DNA from: an uncultured Duganella sp.
GTDB taxonomy: Bacteria > Pseudomonadota > Gammaproteobacteria > Burkholderiales > Burkholderiaceae
Length of the DNA: 32,585 nucleotides
Direction of reading: 5' to 3'
Assembly: GCA_946482335.1 (NCBI GenBank)
Contig: CAMLRG010000042.1
Span: 1-32,585, forward strand
This document shows, in pieces, positions 1 through 8,468 of the stretch; the stretch's first letter is position 1; each line of letters begins with the position of its first letter. The notes under the pieces are model-generated. The model was not told the origin of the DNA and did no database searches. It saw nothing but the letters and a program-made list of their open reading frames with translations. Made by a program: the position numbers and the translations under genes.

Positions 1-284
1 ACAACCAGGACAAGGTCAGCATGGGCACCATCGCCGCGCGCGACTGCCTGCGCGTCCTGGAACTGGTGGAGCAGTGCGCCGCCGCGCTGCTGGTGACGGT
101 GCGCCAGGGCGTGCACCTGCGCTGCCGCGAAAACCCGGATATGGCGCCGCACGCCGCGCTGGCGCAGATGCAGCAATTGCTGGCCGACGATATCGCCGTG
201 GTGGCGGAAGACCGCCGCCTCGATCCCGAATTGCGCCTGCTGGTGCAGCGCATCCGCAACCAGGCATGGGAGCTGTATGCGTAA
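1..284 (+). CDS. Aromatic amino-acid ammonia-lyase (HAL/PAL family), C-terminal fragment
   Basis: Only the last 93 codons are in the window; the reading frame is open from base 3 and the start lies off the left edge. The segment NQDKVSMGTIAARD and the following long helical tail match the C-terminal helical region of histidine/phenylalanine/tyrosine ammonia-lyases. These enzymes use an MIO cofactor to eliminate ammonia from an aromatic amino acid and give an arylacrylate. The MIO-forming Ala-Ser-Gly lies upstream and cannot be seen, so the substrate is unknown. The stop codon overlaps the start of the thioesterase gene, so it belongs to the same operon. By context it probably supplies an aromatic precursor for the aryl polyene (cinnamate or coumarate), as lyases are thought to do in flexirubin-type clusters; degradative histidase is the less likely alternative. 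Confidence 0.8.
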   Translation, partial: NQDKVSMGTIAARDCLRVLELVEQCAAALLVTVRQGVHLRCRENPDMAPHAALAQMQQLLADDIAVVAEDRRLDPELRLLVQRIRNQAWELYA

Positions 285-708
285 GAAGCGGGAAGCGCGC
301 TGGTTCGCCGAAGTCGAGATGCAGGTCCAGTTCTTCGACCTGGACCCGATGGAAATCGTCTGGCACGGCAACTACGTCAAATATCTCGAAGTGGCGCGCT
401 GCGCGCTGCTCGACAAGATCGGCTACAACTACGTCGAGATGAAGGCGTCCGGCTATGCCTGGCCGATCATCGACATGCACTTGCGCTATGCGGCGCCGGC
501 CACCTTCGGCCAGGTGCTCAGGCTGCGGGCCGAAATCGTGGAATGGGAAAACCGCCTGAAGATCGATTACCTGATCAGCGACGCCGCCACCGGCCGCCGC
601 CTGAACAAAGCAAGCACGGTGCAGGTGGCGGTCGACATGGCGACGAAGGAAATGTGTTTCGTATCGCCGCCGGTGCTGTTCGAAAAACTGGGAGTGCCCG
701 CACCATGA
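277..708 (+). CDS. apeK: Acyl-CoA/ACP thioesterase, 4HBT hot-dog family (APE cluster)
   Basis: A 143-residue single hot-dog domain. The motif FFDLDPMEIVWHGNY (residues 19-33) is the active-site signature of 4-hydroxybenzoyl-CoA-type thioesterases; Asp23 aligns with the catalytic aspartate of the DxDPxxIV motif. It overlaps the end of the lyase gene by 8 nt, and its stop overlaps the next ATG (ATGA at 705-708), so translation is probably coupled. The order thioesterase, LolA-like, MMPL, DUF3261, KS, DH, KR, KS is that of apeK-apeR in known aryl polyene clusters, and the symbol is given on that basis. The likely role is release or editing of acyl chains during aryl polyene synthesis; the natural substrate is not determined by the sequence. 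Confidence 0.85.
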   Translation: MRKKREARWFAEVEMQVQFFDLDPMEIVWHGNYVKYLEVARCALLDKIGYNYVEMKASGYAWPIIDMHLRYAAPATFGQVLRLRAEIVEWENRLKIDYLISDAATGRRLNKASTVQVAVDMATKEMCFVSPPVLFEKLGVPAP

Positions 709-1307
709 GAAAGTTCCTGATAGCCGCGCTGCTGTCCCTGGCGGGCGCCTGCGCGCAGGCTGCCGCGCCGGTCGCGAAAATCCAGTCCATGCTGGCCAAG
801 CCGGACGTGCTGTGCGGACGCTTCGACCAGACCAAGCAACTGGCGGGCATGAAGAAGCCGCTGCTCTCGCATGGGCGCTTCTGCGTGGTGAAAGGCAAGG
901 GCGTGCTGTGGCGCACCCTGAAGCCGTTCCCGAATACCCTGCGCCTGACGCGCGACGAAATCGTCCACCTGCAGGGCGAGCGTGTGGCGATGCGCATGGA
1001 TGCCAAGTCCGAACCCGTGGTGCGGATGATCAACGGCGTGCTGTTCTCGCTGCTGGGCGGCGACCTGGCGCAGCTGGACAAGCTGTTCGAGGTGGATGGC
1101 GCGGCCGACAAGGATGCCTGGCGGGTGGCGCTCAAGGCGCGCGAGCCTGCGCTGGCCAAGGCCATCGGCGCCATCGAGCTGGAAGGCGGTGCTTACGTCA
1201 AGCGTATCGAAATGCATGAAGCGGCCGGCGACAGGACCAGCATCGTATTCTCGGCCATGCAGACCGGCGACGGCGCCATGTCGGCGGAAGAGGCGGCGCA
1301 ATTCTGA
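705..1307 (+). CDS. apeL: LolA-like outer-membrane lipoprotein carrier homologue (APE cluster)
   Basis: A 200-residue exported protein with an N-terminal signal peptide (MRKFLIAALLSLAGACAQAAA) followed by a LolA-like beta-barrel region. The segment around residues 30-75 (CGRFDQTKQLAGMKKPLLSHG, then VVKGKGVLWRTLKPFP) matches the F-x-Q and G-x-hydrophobic-W-x-x-x-x-P pattern of LolA-type proteins. The ATG at 705 overlaps the thioesterase stop; the open frame extends upstream, but only this start gives a signal peptide. It ends by overlapping the MMPL gene by one base. In APE clusters this family is thought to carry the lipid-like aryl polyene, or its acylated carrier, across the periplasm from the exporter to the outer membrane. 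The transport role is inferred from family and context. Confidence 0.82.
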   Translation: MRKFLIAALLSLAGACAQAAAPVAKIQSMLAKPDVLCGRFDQTKQLAGMKKPLLSHGRFCVVKGKGVLWRTLKPFPNTLRLTRDEIVHLQGERVAMRMDAKSEPVVRMINGVLFSLLGGDLAQLDKLFEVDGAADKDAWRVALKAREPALAKAIGAIELEGGAYVKRIEMHEAAGDRTSIVFSAMQTGDGAMSAEEAAQF

Positions 1308-3691
1308 TGAAGGCCAAGCGCTTCGCCTTGTTGTGGCTCATCGTCGCGACCCTGGTGGTCGGGCATAACGCGTGGCTGTGGTTCGTGCAGCGCGTGGTGC
1401 CGGATACCGACATCCTGGCGCTGTTGCCGGTGCAGGAGCGCGACCCGGTGCTGCAGCAATCGTTCCAGCATATGGTCGATTCGGCCCAGCAGCGCGTCGT
1501 GGTGCTGGTGGGCGCGGCCGGTTGGGACGAGGCGAAGCGGGCGGCCGACGCCTACCGCAAGGTGATCGGCGCGCAGCCGGACTTGCTGGCGCCGACGGCG
1601 CTGGACGACAGGACCGAGAGCGACTGGCTGCAGCTGTTCCGCCGGCACCGCAGCGTGCTGCTGTCGGCGCAGCAGGACAAGCTGCTGCGCGAGAGCGCGC
1701 CGCAGGCCTGGGCCGAGACCGCGCTGGGCGGCTTGTACAGCGCATTCGGCGGACCGAAAGTGGGCAGCTGGCAGGAAGATCCCTTCGGCCTGTTCGCAGG
1801 CTGGGTGCAGGAACGCGCGCAGGAAACGCCGGTGCGTCCGCGCGACGGCTACCTGTTCGTGGCTGACGGCAAGATGCAATACGTACTGCTGCCGTTGGAG
1901 CTGAAAGTGCCGGCCTTCTCGATCACGGCGCAGGACACCGTGCTGCCGCTGCTCGATCGCGCTGCCGCTGCCGCGCGCGCGGCGGTGCCGCAGGCGGACC
2001 TGATCCCGGCCGGCGTGATCCTGCACGCCGCGGCGGCCAGCGCCCAGGCGCAGCGCGAGATGCATACCATTGGCGCCGGCTCGCTGATCGGCATCGTGCT
2101 GCTCACCTGGCTGGTGTTCCGATCCGTGCGGCCGATTGTGCTGGTGCTGATGTCGATCACCATCGGCTGCCTGGGCGCGTTTTCCGTGTGCTGGATGGTG
2201 TTCGGCCAGGTGCACCTGCTGACCCTGGTCTTTGGCGCGAGCCTGATCGGCGTGGCGCAGGATTACGGTATCGATTTCCTGTGCAACCGCATGGCGGCCG
2301 ACCCGGCCCTCGATTCCGGGGCGCTGCTGCGCCGCCTGCTGCCCGGCCTGGCCCTGACGCTGCTGGCCGCCATGATCGGCTATGCGGGCCTGGCGCTCAC
2401 GCCATTCCCCAGCCTGCAGGCGATGGCGGTGTTTTCCGCGCTCGGCCTGATTTTCGCGTGGCTCACGGTGCTGGCCTGGTTCCCGCTGTTCGTGCGCGGT
2501 GGCGTGCTGCGCCAGGGACCGCTGGTCGCGCCGTACACCCGATTGCTCGCACACTGGCCGCGCTGGCCATGGGCGCGCGCGGCGGCGACGCCGGCCAGCC
2601 GGCTGTTGCTGGTGCTGGGGCTTGGCCTGTTCGCGGGCGCGGTAGGCGTCGGCGTGGCGCGGCTCGGCGCCAACGACGACATCCGCCTGTTGCAGAATTC
2701 CCCCAAGGCGCTGCTGGACAACCAGGTCCGCCTCGGCAAGCTGCTCGATTCGCCCACCCCGGTGCAGTATTACCTGGTGCGCGGCGCCAGCGAGGAAGAA
2801 GTGCTGCAACGCGAGGAGACATTGAAACGCCGCCTTGATCCGCTGGTGGCGGAAGGCGTGATCGGCGGCTACCAGGCCATGTCGAACTGGGTGCCTTCGC
2901 AGAAACTGCAAGGCGAGCGCCATGCGCTGCTGCGTGAAAAGCTGTTCGCGGATGCCGGTCCGCTGGCGGCGGTGGCGGAGCAGGTCGGCGAGGGCAGGGA
3001 CTGGGTCGCGGCGACGCGCGCGCTGGCAGAAGGCGCCGCCAAGCCGCTGGACTTGGCGGCTTTCCTGGCCGCGCCGGCGAGCGAGCCATGGCGCCACCTC
3101 TGGCTCGGCCGGCATGGCCAGGAGTTCGCCAGCATCGTGGCGCTGCGCGGCTTGCAGTACAGCGGCCTGGCGCGCCTGCGCGGCAGCGCCGACGGCCTGG
3201 ACGGCGTGCAATGGGTGGACAAGGTGGACGAGATTTCGGCGGTACTCGGCCGCTACCGCGTAATGATGGGCTGGGTGGTGCTGGCCGCCTACGCCGTGGT
3301 GTTCGCCCTGCTGGTGCCGCGCTACCGCAAAGGCGCGTGGCGGGTGCTGGCACCGACCTTGCTGGCCAGCGTCACGACGCTGGCCTTGCTGGGCTGGCTG
3401 GGCATGCCGATGCAGCTGTTCCATGTGCTGGCCCTGATGCTGTTGCTGGGCGTGGGCGTGGATTACGGCGTCTTCATGGCCGAACGCGCAGCACGCGGAC
3501 CGGTTGCGCCGTGGCTGGCGGTCGGGATGTCGGCGGCCAACGCCATCCTTGGCTTCGGCCTGCTGGGATTGAGCGGCACGCCGGCGCTGCGGGCGTTCGG
3601 CTTGACGATGTTGATGGGCACCGCGCTGGTATGGCTGCTGGTGCCGTGTTTTGTGATGACAGGGGATGACGGGAATGTGGAAGTGGCTTGA
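1307..3691 (+). CDS. apeM: MMPL/RND-superfamily exporter (APE cluster)
   Basis: A 794-residue inner-membrane protein with the duplicated RND/MMPL architecture. One transmembrane helix (about residues 5-27) is followed by a periplasmic loop of about 230 residues and a helix bundle (about 255-420), then a second helix (about 430-450), a second periplasmic loop and a second bundle (about 655-790). Each bundle carries the family's conserved acidic segment: GVAQDYGIDF around residues 315-324 and GVGVDYGVFM with Asp719. These Asp-Tyr-Gly motifs are the expected proton-relay sites. The start overlaps the stop of the LolA-like gene (TGATG). It is the probable pump moving the aryl polyene lipid out of the inner membrane, working with the LolA-like protein before it and the lipoprotein after it. 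The substrate is inferred from context. Confidence 0.87.
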   Translation: MKAKRFALLWLIVATLVVGHNAWLWFVQRVVPDTDILALLPVQERDPVLQQSFQHMVDSAQQRVVVLVGAAGWDEAKRAADAYRKVIGAQPDLLAPTALDDRTESDWLQLFRRHRSVLLSAQQDKLLRESAPQAWAETALGGLYSAFGGPKVGSWQEDPFGLFAGWVQERAQETPVRPRDGYLFVADGKMQYVLLPLELKVPAFSITAQDTVLPLLDRAAAAARAAVPQADLIPAGVILHAAAASAQAQREMHTIGAGSLIGIVLLTWLVFRSVRPIVLVLMSITIGCLGAFSVCWMVFGQVHLLTLVFGASLIGVAQDYGIDFLCNRMAADPALDSGALLRRLLPGLALTLLAAMIGYAGLALTPFPSLQAMAVFSALGLIFAWLTVLAWFPLFVRGGVLRQGPLVAPYTRLLAHWPRWPWARAAATPASRLLLVLGLGLFAGAVGVGVARLGANDDIRLLQNSPKALLDNQVRLGKLLDSPTPVQYYLVRGASEEEVLQREETLKRRLDPLVAEGVIGGYQAMSNWVPSQKLQGERHALLREKLFADAGPLAAVAEQVGEGRDWVAATRALAEGAAKPLDLAAFLAAPASEPWRHLWLGRHGQEFASIVALRGLQYSGLARLRGSADGLDGVQWVDKVDEISAVLGRYRVMMGWVVLAAYAVVFALLVPRYRKGAWRVLAPTLLASVTTLALLGWLGMPMQLFHVLALMLLLGVGVDYGVFMAERAARGPVAPWLAVGMSAANAILGFGLLGLSGTPALRAFGLTMLMGTALVWLLVPCFVMTGDDGNVEVA

Positions 3692-4262
3692 GAGTCGTGC
3701 GCTGCGCCTCGGCGCGCCGGCGTTTGCGCCGCTGGCTGCGCTGGCGGCTGCGCTGCTGTTGACGGCGTGCGCGGACAGGACGCCGCCGCCGGCCGCGCGC
3801 CTGGGCCTGAAGCTGGCGCCGGCGGCGCTGGGCGCATCGATCAGCGTGCAGCAGCACCTGCGCGTGGAGCGCAACGGCCGCAGCGATGAGCTGGACGTGG
3901 CGTTGGAAGTGGAGCCGCAAAAGCTGGAGCTGGTCGGCCTGGCGCTGGGCCAGCGCGTGCTGTCCCTGAGCTACGACGGCAAGGCGCTGACTTCCTGGCG
4001 CCATGCCATGCTGCCGTCGCAGGTGCGGGCCGAGGACGTGCTGGAGGACATGCAGCTCACCCTGTGGCCGGTGGCTGCCGTGCGCGCCGCCCTGCCGGCC
4101 GGCTGGCAGGTCGAGGAGCAGGGCTTGCGCCGCACGCTGTCGCTGAACGGTGAACCCATCATGGTGATCAACTACAGCGGCACGCCGCGCTGGAGCGGCA
4201 AGCTGGTGCTGGACAACCTGCGCTACAAATACCGCCTGACCATTGAATCGGAGCTGCAGTAA
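3675..4262 (+). CDS. apeN: DUF3261 lipoprotein (APE cluster)
   Basis: A 195-residue lipoprotein. The ATG at 3675 is preferred over the one at 3666 because AGGGG (3661-3665) sits 9 nt before it but directly abuts the earlier one. The signal peptide ends in the lipobox LLTAC with the lipidated Cys32. The mature part is a beta-rich domain of DUF3261 type: VEPQKLELVGLALGQRVLSL near the middle and a C-terminal VINYSGTPRWSGKLVLDN segment. The gene overlaps the MMPL gene by 17 nt, and its stop overlaps the ketosynthase start (TAATG). Members are found beside LolA-like and MMPL genes in APE clusters and probably act at the outer membrane in placing the polyene lipid. The mechanism is unknown. Confidence 0.8.
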   Translation: MWKWLESRALRLGAPAFAPLAALAAALLLTACADRTPPPAARLGLKLAPAALGASISVQQHLRVERNGRSDELDVALEVEPQKLELVGLALGQRVLSLSYDGKALTSWRHAMLPSQVRAEDVLEDMQLTLWPVAAVRAALPAGWQVEEQGLRRTLSLNGEPIMVINYSGTPRWSGKLVLDNLRYKYRLTIESELQ

Positions 4263-5446
4263 TGGCCTTTTACCTGAACGATTGCGGCATCGTGTGCGCC
4301 ATGGGCGACGGCAAGGCGGCCGTGCGCACGGCGCTGCTGTGCGGCGACAGCGGCGTGCAGCCGACCGAGGCTTGCTCGCCCGGGCGCGTGCTGCCGCTGG
4401 GCTTGGCCGCTGGCGCGGTGCTGCCTTCGGTGGCGCACCTGCCGCTGGCGCAGCGCAGCCGCAACAACCAGTTCGCGCTGGCCGCGCTGGCGCAAATCCG
4501 CCCGGCCGTCGATGCCGCCATCGCGCGTTACGGCGCGCACCGGGTCGGCGTGGTGATCGGCACCAGTACCTCCGGCGTCGGCGAAGCGGAAGCCGCCCTG
4601 GCCGCTCGCGCGGCGGACGGCGCACTGCCGCCGCACTTCCATTACGGCCAGCAAGAAATGGGCGCGCCGGCGCTGCTGCTGGCGCAGGAGCTGGGCGTCA
4701 GCGGCCCGGCCCTGGTGCATTCGAGCGCCTGCTCCTCGGGCGCCAAGGCCATGGCCAGTGCCGCGCGTCTGATCGCGATGGGCGCCTGCGACGCCGTGGT
4801 GGCGGGCGGGGTCGATACCCTGTGCGCTTTCACCGTGGCCGGCTTCTCGGCGCTGGAATCGGTGAGCGCGGTGCGCTGCAACCCGCTGAGCGCCAACCGC
4901 AACGGCATCAATATCGGCGAAGGCGCGGGGCTGTTCCTCATGAGCCGCGAACCGTCGGCGGTAGCGCTGTGCGGCTGGGGCGAATCGTCGGATGGCCACC
5001 ATATGTCGGCCCCCGATCCCGAAGGCGGCGGCGCGCGGCTGGCGATCGGCCAGGCGCTGCAGCGCGCCGGCATCACGCCGCAGCAGGTCGATTACATCAA
5101 CCTGCACGGCACCGCCACGTTGCAGAATGACGCGATGGAGTCGCGCGTGGTGGCGGACCTGTTCGGCGACCGCGTACCGGTCAGCTCCACCAAGCCATTC
5201 ACCGGCCACGCGCTGGGCGCCGCGGCGGCGCTGGAAGCGGCCCTGTGCTGGCTGCTGATGCAGGACGATAACCCGGACGGCTACCTGCCGCCGCAGCTGT
5301 GGGATGGCGCGGCCGATCCGGCACTGCCGCAGTTGCAGGTGGCGGCGCCCGGCGCCAGGCTGGGCAGGCCGCTGCGCTATGTACTGAGCAATTCGTTTGC
5401 CTTCGGCGGCTCGAATGCCGCGCTGGTGCTGGGGAGGACGGCATGA
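4262..5446 (+). CDS. apeO: Beta-ketoacyl-ACP synthase (APE elongating ketosynthase)
   Basis: A 394-residue thiolase-fold condensing enzyme. It has a full Cys-His-His triad: nucleophile Cys157 in SSACSSGAKAM, His282 in NLHGTAT and His316 in KPFTGHALGA, with Lys311 nearby. It therefore looks catalytically complete, unlike the chain-length-factor subunit that partners this enzyme in characterised APE systems; that partner would be encoded off the left edge. It should catalyse decarboxylative condensation of malonyl-ACP with the growing aryl polyene chain in the cytoplasm. It overlaps both neighbours (TAATG before, ATGA after). The family call is secure; assignment as ApeO rather than a general FabF rests on gene order. 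Confidence 0.88.
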   Translation: MAFYLNDCGIVCAMGDGKAAVRTALLCGDSGVQPTEACSPGRVLPLGLAAGAVLPSVAHLPLAQRSRNNQFALAALAQIRPAVDAAIARYGAHRVGVVIGTSTSGVGEAEAALAARAADGALPPHFHYGQQEMGAPALLLAQELGVSGPALVHSSACSSGAKAMASAARLIAMGACDAVVAGGVDTLCAFTVAGFSALESVSAVRCNPLSANRNGINIGEGAGLFLMSREPSAVALCGWGESSDGHHMSAPDPEGGGARLAIGQALQRAGITPQQVDYINLHGTATLQNDAMESRVVADLFGDRVPVSSTKPFTGHALGAAAALEAALCWLLMQDDNPDGYLPPQLWDGAADPALPQLQVAAPGARLGRPLRYVLSNSFAFGGSNAALVLGRTA

Positions 5447-5913
5447 CGATGCAGGATATCCGCCCACTGGTGCCGCACGCCGGCCCCATGTGCCTGCTCG
5501 ACCGCGTGGTGGCGGCCGATGCCGAAACCTTGACGGCCGAAGTGGCAATCCACGAAGGAAGCCTGTTCTACTCGCCGGCGGCGCACGGCGTCGGCAGCTG
5601 GGTCGGCATCGAGTACATGGCGCAGGCGGTTGCGGCACATGCCGGCTGGCTGGCCAAGCGCGACGGCGGCCAGGTCAAGGTTGGCTTCCTGCTTGGCTCG
5701 CGGCGTTACAGCACCGGCAGCCCGCTGTTCGCCAACGGCCAGCTGCTGCAGGTAAAAGTAAAGATGGAAATGCGCGGGGACAATGGGCTCGGCGCATATG
5801 CATGTTCAATTGCCGATACAGGCAACCCAGGGCAGGACCTGGCCAGCGCCACGCTGACCGTGTTCCAGCCCGACGATGTTAATGAGTTTTTGCGGGGAGT
5901 TTCAAATGAATAA
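5443..5913 (+). CDS. apeP: ApeP-type 3-hydroxyacyl-ACP dehydratase (hot-dog fold)
   Basis: A 156-residue hot-dog protein. The start at 5443 has GGGAGG (5432-5437) 5 nt upstream and overlaps the ketosynthase stop; a second in-frame ATG lies two codons later. The N-terminal PHAGPMCLLDRV (residues 11-22) and the central helix GVGSWVGIEYMAQAVAAHAGW are typical of ApeP/FabZ-like dehydratases. It removes water from 3-hydroxyacyl-ACP to give the trans double bond that remains in the polyene. In studied APE systems this subunit pairs with a second hot-dog dehydratase (ApeI), which would lie left of this window. It ends inside the first codons of the reductase gene (8-nt overlap). Confidence 0.88.
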   Translation: MTMQDIRPLVPHAGPMCLLDRVVAADAETLTAEVAIHEGSLFYSPAAHGVGSWVGIEYMAQAVAAHAGWLAKRDGGQVKVGFLLGSRRYSTGSPLFANGQLLQVKVKMEMRGDNGLGAYACSIADTGNPGQDLASATLTVFQPDDVNEFLRGVSNE

Positions 5914-6631
5914 GTCAGTCCTGGTGACGGGATCGTCGCGCGGCATTGGCAAGGCGGTCGCGCTGCGCCTGGCGCGCGATGGGTTTGATGTGGTGGTGCA
6001 TTGCCGCAGCCAGCGTGCCGAGGCGGAAGAGGTGGCGCAGCAGGTTGCCGCCATGGGCCGCAGCGCGCGCGTGCTGCAGTTCGATATCGGCGACCGCGCG
6101 GCGGCGGCCGCGGCGCTGGAAGCCGACATCGCCGAGCATGGCTGCTATTACGGCGTGGTCTGCAACGCAGGCGTGGCGCGCGACAATGCCTTTCCCGCCA
6201 TGAGCGGCGAGGATTGGGATATCGTCCTGCGCACCAACCTCGATGGTTTCTACAACGTGGTCAACCCGCTGGTGATGCCGATGGTCCAGCGCCGCAAGCC
6301 TGGCCGCATCGTGACCATGGCGTCGGTGTCGGGCCTGGTCGGCAACCGCGGCCAGGTCAATTACAGCGCGGCCAAAGCCGGCATCATCGGCGCCACCAAG
6401 GCGCTGGCGCTGGAGCTGGCCAAGCGCAACATCACCGTCAATTGCGTGGCGCCCGGCCTGATCGACACCGACATGACCGAAGACTTGCCGATGGACGAAG
6501 TGCTGAAAATGATCCCGGCGCGCCGCGTCGGCACCGCCGACGAAGTGGCGGCCGCCGTCAGCTTCCTGGTCGGCGAAGAAGCAGGCTACATCACGCGCCA
6601 GGTGATTTCCGTCAACGGAGGGCTGGCATGA
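5906..6631 (+). CDS. apeQ: 3-oxoacyl-ACP reductase, FabG-like SDR (APE ketoreductase)
   Basis: A 241-residue classical short-chain dehydrogenase/reductase. The NADP-binding motif TGSSRGIG is at residues 8-15 and NAG at 87-89. The catalytic set is Asn111, Ser140 (MASVSG), Tyr153 and Lys157 (YSAAK). The GGGGAG at 5894-5899 supports the ATG at 5906; longer in-frame extensions run into the dehydratase gene and add no family sequence. The C terminus YITRQVISVNGGLA is the usual FabG ending. It reduces the 3-ketoacyl-ACP made by the ketosynthases to the 3-hydroxy form for the dehydratase. The stop overlaps the next ATG (ATGA). Confidence 0.9.
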   Translation: MNKSVLVTGSSRGIGKAVALRLARDGFDVVVHCRSQRAEAEEVAQQVAAMGRSARVLQFDIGDRAAAAAALEADIAEHGCYYGVVCNAGVARDNAFPAMSGEDWDIVLRTNLDGFYNVVNPLVMPMVQRRKPGRIVTMASVSGLVGNRGQVNYSAAKAGIIGATKALALELAKRNITVNCVAPGLIDTDMTEDLPMDEVLKMIPARRVGTADEVAAAVSFLVGEEAGYITRQVISVNGGLA

Positions 6632-7860
6632 GCCGCCGCGTCGTCGTCACCGGCATGGCCGGCATCAGCCCGCTGGGCAATGACTGGGCCGCCATCCGCG
6701 CCCGCCTGGGTGAATACCGCAACGCCATCGTGCGCATGGCGGACTGGGAGGATTACGAGGGCCTGAACACGCGCCTGGGCGCGCCGGCGGCGGAGTTCGA
6801 GCTGAGCCCGCGCTTCAACCGCAAGACCATGCGCAGCATGGGCCGCGTGGCGCTGATGGCGACCCGTGCCACCGAAATGGCGCTGGAAGACGCCGGCCTG
6901 CTCGATTCGGAATTGCTGAAGAGCGGCCGCATGGGCGTGTCCTTCGGCTCCTCGGCCGGCACGCCGAGCGCCATCGGCGACTTTGGCCGCATGATGGAAG
7001 AGCGCAGCACGCGCGGCATCAATGCCACCACCTACATCAAGATGATGGCGCACACCGCGCCGGTGAATATCGGCGTGTTCTTCGGCGCCACCGGCCGCGT
7101 GATCACCACGTCCAGCGCCTGCACCTCGGGCAGCCAGGGTATCGGCTATGCCTACGAGGCGATCCGCAGCGGCAAGCAGACCGCCATGATCGCAGGCGGC
7201 GCGGAGGAACTGTGCGCCACCGAGGCGGCCGTGTTCGACACCCTGTTTGCCACCAGCACCCGCAACGACACCCCGCACACCACGCCGCGCCCATTCGACA
7301 AGGCGCGCGACGGCCTGGTGATCGGCGAAGGCGCCGGCTGCCTGATCCTGGAAGAGCTGGAGCACGCCCAGGCGCGCGGCGCCCATATCTATGCGGAGAT
7401 CGTCGGCTTCGGCACCAATAGCGACGGCTGCCACGTGACCCAGCCCAACTCGGCCACGATGGCGCAAGCGATGCGCCTGGCGCTGGAGGACGCGGACCTG
7501 GCGCCGTCGGCCATCGGCTACGTGAACGCGCACGGTACCGCGACCCAGCACGGCGACGTGGCGGAATCGCATGCCACCCACGCGATCTTCGGCAGCGGCA
7601 TGCCGATCAGCTCCCTCAAGAGCTATATGGGCCACACCCTGGGCGCCTGCGGCGCGCTGGAAGCCTGGATCAGCATCCAGATGATGAATGAAGGCTGGTT
7701 TGCGCCGACCGTCAGTTTGACCGATATCGACCCCGAATGCGCGCCCCTCGACTATATTGCAGGCGAGGGACGTCATATGCAGTGCGACTATGTAATGTCG
7801 AATAACTTCGCCTTCGGCGGAATCAACACCTCCCTGATTTTCAAGAAAGGAAGCAAATGA
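6628..7860 (+). CDS. apeR: Beta-ketoacyl-ACP synthase II-like (second APE ketosynthase)
   Basis: A 410-residue FabF-type condensing enzyme starting MSRRVVVTGMAGISPLG. The triad is complete: Cys165 in TTSSACTSGSQG, His302 in NAHGTAT and His336 in KSYMGHTLGA, with Lys331. The open frame extends upstream to 6001, but that part is the reductase gene read in another frame; the ATG at 6628 overlaps the reductase stop and begins exactly at the conserved N terminus. In the characterised APE pathway the last ketosynthase of the operon is thought to perform the first condensation on the aromatic starter. That specific role is family knowledge, not visible here. It overlaps the following lipoprotein gene by 4 nt. 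Confidence 0.88.
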   Translation: MSRRVVVTGMAGISPLGNDWAAIRARLGEYRNAIVRMADWEDYEGLNTRLGAPAAEFELSPRFNRKTMRSMGRVALMATRATEMALEDAGLLDSELLKSGRMGVSFGSSAGTPSAIGDFGRMMEERSTRGINATTYIKMMAHTAPVNIGVFFGATGRVITTSSACTSGSQGIGYAYEAIRSGKQTAMIAGGAEELCATEAAVFDTLFATSTRNDTPHTTPRPFDKARDGLVIGEGAGCLILEELEHAQARGAHIYAEIVGFGTNSDGCHVTQPNSATMAQAMRLALEDADLAPSAIGYVNAHGTATQHGDVAESHATHAIFGSGMPISSLKSYMGHTLGACGALEAWISIQMMNEGWFAPTVSLTDIDPECAPLDYIAGEGRHMQCDYVMSNNFAFGGINTSLIFKKGSK

Positions 7861-8441
7861 AGCATTCCCGCCGCACCGTCCTGCTGGGCGCCGGCCTGGC
7901 CGCCCTGGCCTTGCTGCAAGGCTGCGCCACCCATGTCAAGTCCACCGCGCTGGTGAACCCGCCGCCCGCTGAAGCCTTCAAGAACTTCGGCCGCATCGAA
8001 GTGAAACCGGTCGCCTTCGCGCGCGGCGCGACGGGTAAGCAGAAAGGCGTGGACCGTATCGAAGCCAATATGAAGAAGGACCTGGCCGAGAAGCTGGCCG
8101 AATGGAACAGCCGTCCGCAAAACGGCCGAACCCTGGTCGTCGAACCTGTGATCGAGCAGCTGGAACTGACCGGCGCCGCGACGCGCGTGATGTTCGGCCC
8201 GCTGGCGGGCAGCTCGGGCGTCCTGATGCGCATGAACATCAAGGATGCCAGCGGCAAGGTAATCGCTTCGCCTGAATTCTTCCAGCGTGCGGACGCGTTT
8301 GCGGCCGGCTGGACCGCGAGCGTGGGCGATGCCATGATGCTGACGCGCGTATCCAACCTGGCGAGCGGCTACCTGATCGCCAATTTCGAAACCGCCCGCG
8401 GCGGCCCGACCGGCGCGGACGAGAAGGCAGTGAAGCAGTAA
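7857..8441 (+). CDS. Putative lipoprotein of unknown function appended to the APE operon
   Basis: A 194-residue protein with a lipoprotein signal peptide: positively charged N terminus, hydrophobic stretch and lipobox LLQGC with Cys23. The N terminus carries SRRTVLLG, reminiscent of a twin-arginine signal, so Tat-dependent export is possible. The mature part (PPPAEAFKNFGRIEVKPV, then a mixed alpha/beta region) resembles the DUF4410-like lipoproteins, but I cannot confirm that family. The start overlaps the ketosynthase stop (ATGA), so it is co-translated with the APE genes. A role in the envelope handling of the aryl polyene is an inference from position alone. Confidence 0.75.
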   Translation: MKHSRRTVLLGAGLAALALLQGCATHVKSTALVNPPPAEAFKNFGRIEVKPVAFARGATGKQKGVDRIEANMKKDLAEKLAEWNSRPQNGRTLVVEPVIEQLELTGAATRVMFGPLAGSSGVLMRMNIKDASGKVIASPEFFQRADAFAAGWTASVGDAMMLTRVSNLASGYLIANFETARGGPTGADEKAVKQ

Positions 8442-8468
8442 CACCTCAACCTGAAAGGAGAAACAAGA

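Noticed and set aside
1193..3874. Long minus-strand open frame (893 codons) opposite the MMPL gene
   Set aside because: Composition is dominated by Gln, His, Arg and Ala with no domain signature, which is typical antisense readthrough in GC-rich DNA; the plus strand has clear MMPL motifs.
6001..6627. N-terminal extension of the second ketosynthase
   Set aside because: It is the ketoreductase gene read in another frame. The conserved FabF N terminus begins exactly at the ATG at 6628.
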